This document shows positions 5,616 to 7,243 of a stretch of DNA of 7,243 nucleotides, in pieces. The notes beneath the pieces are model-generated. The model did not search any database. It was given only the letters and a program-made list of their open reading frames with translations, and was not told the DNA's origin. How positions within the stretch are numbered: the first letter of the stretch is position 1; the number at the start of each line of letters is the position of its first letter. Both the position numbers and the translations under genes were made by a program. The stretch is from Prevotellaceae bacterium (lineage in GTDB: Bacteria; Bacteroidota; Bacteroidia; Bacteroidales; UBA932): the NCBI GenBank assembly GCA_031259225.1, contig JAIRLT010000116.1:1-7243 (forward strand), in the 5' to 3' direction.

Positions 5616-7243
5616 CTATTGAAATATCTCAGGGTATTTTCTGATAAAATACACCGGTGTACAACTCCAAGCATGGCAATAACTGTTCATCGGGTAAAAG
5701 CCATAAGGTGAAATAAAGTCATTCTCAGGGTCGTAGGCTTCCCAGAATGTATCTGCGCCTTTTCTAACCATACCACCCCAATAGGAAACCAGCGCTTCTT
5801 TCGCTTGACGGTACATTTTGCAATCAATGAGCGCCTGTATATAATAATGATACATATAGGGAGTTGCAGGAAGGCAAACATTCGCGGCAGAAGGCAACAG
5901 AGTCAGCGCTTTTTGCCCTTCCCCGGTGGTTGCAACGCCGCTTATTATCATCCATATTTGCGAAGCGTATGATATTTGTTGGTTGGATGTGCCGGCAAAA
6001 AATCCGCTTTCCCTGTTGTAGAAAAACGTGTGAGCAGCGCGTTTCATCTTAGCGGCTAATTCCGGCAAATCAGCGACTTCGTTTTCTTTCCCCAACCGTT
6101 TTGCCAGTTTATATGATTCATTCAAAGCAAAAATCGAAAAACCTTGTAAGGCAACTTCCCTGTACAAATCCTCTTTCCAGTCGAAAAAAATCCACCATTC
6201 ACGGTTTGCCTTCTCAAAATCCATCAATCCGTCCGCCCGCACATAAGTGCGGATAATATCCAGTTGCCGTTTGGCTACCGGCCACAGTTCTTCGGCGGTT
6301 TCAATGTCACCGGCAGCTTCCATGTAATCATTCAGGCAAACATTGAAGAGCAGGGCATATTCAAATAAAAATTGTCCTTCCTGAGCGCGAGGAATTGGTT
6401 TTTCAATTATCGTTGCCAACAAATATCCATTTGCGTGGCTCATTGCGGCTAACAAATAGAGGCATCGTTTTGTCAAATCAAACTGCTTATATGAATAGAT
6501 ATTCCCCAGCGACTGAAGATACAAATCGCCAATCCAAAGACGCTGGTCGCGTTTGGGGCCATCTTCAAAAACGGTTTGCATACACTCTTTCAGCGTATTT
6601 AATCCCACACGGTCAATCTCTCTCAGTACAGGGTTAATGTTATCCGGCAATTCTTCGGGCATGTGTTTTGCCGAAGTTTGAGCTGTGCAATACAGGTCGC
6701 AGATATTGAAATCGTATTGAGGCGAACTGCCAAGCAGTTCTATTTTTACATACCGGAATGCAAGACGCCGCTGTATGGTAATTGTTTGCGGGACATACAT
6801 TACCGTTACGGTTTCTTCTTGCAGCCAAGCTCGACTTAATCCCTCTTTATAATCGTCGAAACTCACAGCCACTTCTGCGGGGACTTCTCCAAAAGTAAAT
6901 TTCAGCCGGAGAGGAGCGTCAGCCGCCTTTCCTGTGGTGCGTACCGAAAAACTGAAATGTCCGGTTATGTGTTCCCCAAAGTCAATCACGACCTGCTTTT
7001 GTTGCCGGAACGGCAAATCATACAACAAATCAATCGGATTTAAATTTCGCACTTCAAACCCTTGAAAAGCGTATTCATCAGGTAATATCTCAACAATGTT
7101 CAACGGCTTCTTTTCCGTGATTACCAGTTCCGGTTTATATATCTCTGCTTTTTGCAACCAGTTTGCGCGGCTGTTTTCATAATAATTTTGAGAAAAACCA
7201 TAAAAAGAAAACAGCAAAAAATAAACAGCGAATAAAATGTGTT
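5616..7243 (-). CDS. GH78-like alpha-L-rhamnosidase (5' end outside window)
   Basis: It reads in frame from the right edge to TAG at 5616-5618. A TTG at 7215-7217 could be taken as a start, but the frame stays open upstream and encodes HILFAVYFLLFSFYGFSQ across it, the core and end of a signal peptide; the true start is therefore beyond 7243. Counting from that TTG, residues about 35-180 are a beta-sandwich with VVIDFGEHITGHFSF, RYVKIELLG and ICDLYC. The (alpha/alpha)6 catalytic domain (about 190-525) carries EDGPKRDQRLWIGD (218-231), matching the family's DCPxR[DE]xR...GD, EWWIFFDWKEDL (340-351), TFWEAYDP (490-497) and YCHAWSCTPVYF (513-524). GH78 enzymes invertingly release terminal alpha-L-rhamnose; Asp224 is the likely acid and Glu493 the likely base. 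The protein ends just after the catalytic domain, without the usual C-terminal beta-domain, and is short for GH78. It probably acts in the periplasm or outside the cell, alongside the GH92 enzyme. Confidence 0.9.
   Translation of the reverse strand, partial: HILFAVYFLLFSFYGFSQNYYENSRANWLQKAEIYKPELVITEKKPLNIVEILPDEYAFQGFEVRNLNPIDLLYDLPFRQQKQVVIDFGEHITGHFSFSVRTTGKAADAPLRLKFTFGEVPAEVAVSFDDYKEGLSRAWLQEETVTVMYVPQTITIQRRLAFRYVKIELLGSSPQYDFNICDLYCTAQTSAKHMPEELPDNINPVLREIDRVGLNTLKECMQTVFEDGPKRDQRLWIGDLYLQSLGNIYSYKQFDLTKRCLYLLAAMSHANGYLLATIIEKPIPRAQEGQFLFEYALLFNVCLNDYMEAAGDIETAEELWPVAKRQLDIIRTYVRADGLMDFEKANREWWIFFDWKEDLYREVALQGFSIFALNESYKLAKRLGKENEVADLPELAAKMKRAAHTFFYNRESGFFAGTSNQQISYASQIWMIISGVATTGEGQKALTLLPSAANVCLPATPYMYHYYIQALIDCKMYRQAKEALVSYWGGMVRKGADTFWEAYDPENDFISPYGFYPMNSYCHAWSCTPVYFIRKYPEIFQ

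Noticed and set aside
1..7243. A full polysaccharide utilisation locus
   Set aside because: GH92 and GH78 fit such a locus, but no SusC, SusD, sensor-regulator or sigma/anti-sigma gene is visible, so the label is not justified from this window alone.
1..7243. tRNA, rRNA, insertion sequence or attachment site
   Set aside because: No cloverleaf, rRNA-like stretch, transposase motif or paired terminal repeats were seen in the gaps, all of which are short.

Overview
The window most likely comes from a Bacteroidota bacterium, probably a Bacteroidales-type glycan degrader. One secreted protein ends in a recognisable type IX secretion (T9SS) type A sorting domain. The start regions are A/T-rich and lack Shine-Dalgarno sequences. 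The best promoter candidate fits the Bacteroidetes TTG / TAnnTTTG pattern. The two enzymes belong to glycosidase families typical of this phylum. I cannot name a genus or species.

Every supported gene is on the minus strand, so the locus reads from right to left. From the right edge: (1) a GH78-type alpha-L-rhamnosidase (5616 to the right edge), whose start and the beginning of its signal peptide lie outside the window; (2) a 154-bp AT-rich spacer with a plausible promoter and an inverted repeat; (3) a GH92 alpha-mannosidase-family lipoprotein (3368-5461); (4) a 307-residue secreted protein with an N-terminal beta-rich module and a T9SS sorting domain (2385-3308), followed at once by a good intrinsic terminator (2351-2379); (5) a 64-residue cytoplasmic-looking protein of unknown function (2135-2329); (6) a large modular secreted protein starting at 2068 and still open at the left edge (689 residues visible). 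It is built from alternating beta-rich modules and bacterial Ig-like domains. No gap between genes exceeds 154 bp.

The two glycosidases suggest removal of rhamnose and mannose from a complex glycan. The two secreted non-enzymatic proteins share a homologous module: each copy is preceded by a Pro-rich stretch and a His, and contains an FS..Y-like element, an IH[IL]D element and a [DT]N strand near its end. I infer that this module binds or displays something at the cell surface, perhaps glycan, but the sequence does not show the ligand. No SusC/SusD pair, regulator, transposase, RNA gene or CRISPR array is visible. The most interesting material is the repeated module family and the divergent GH92 enzyme. 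I see no clear evidence of an entirely new kind of system.
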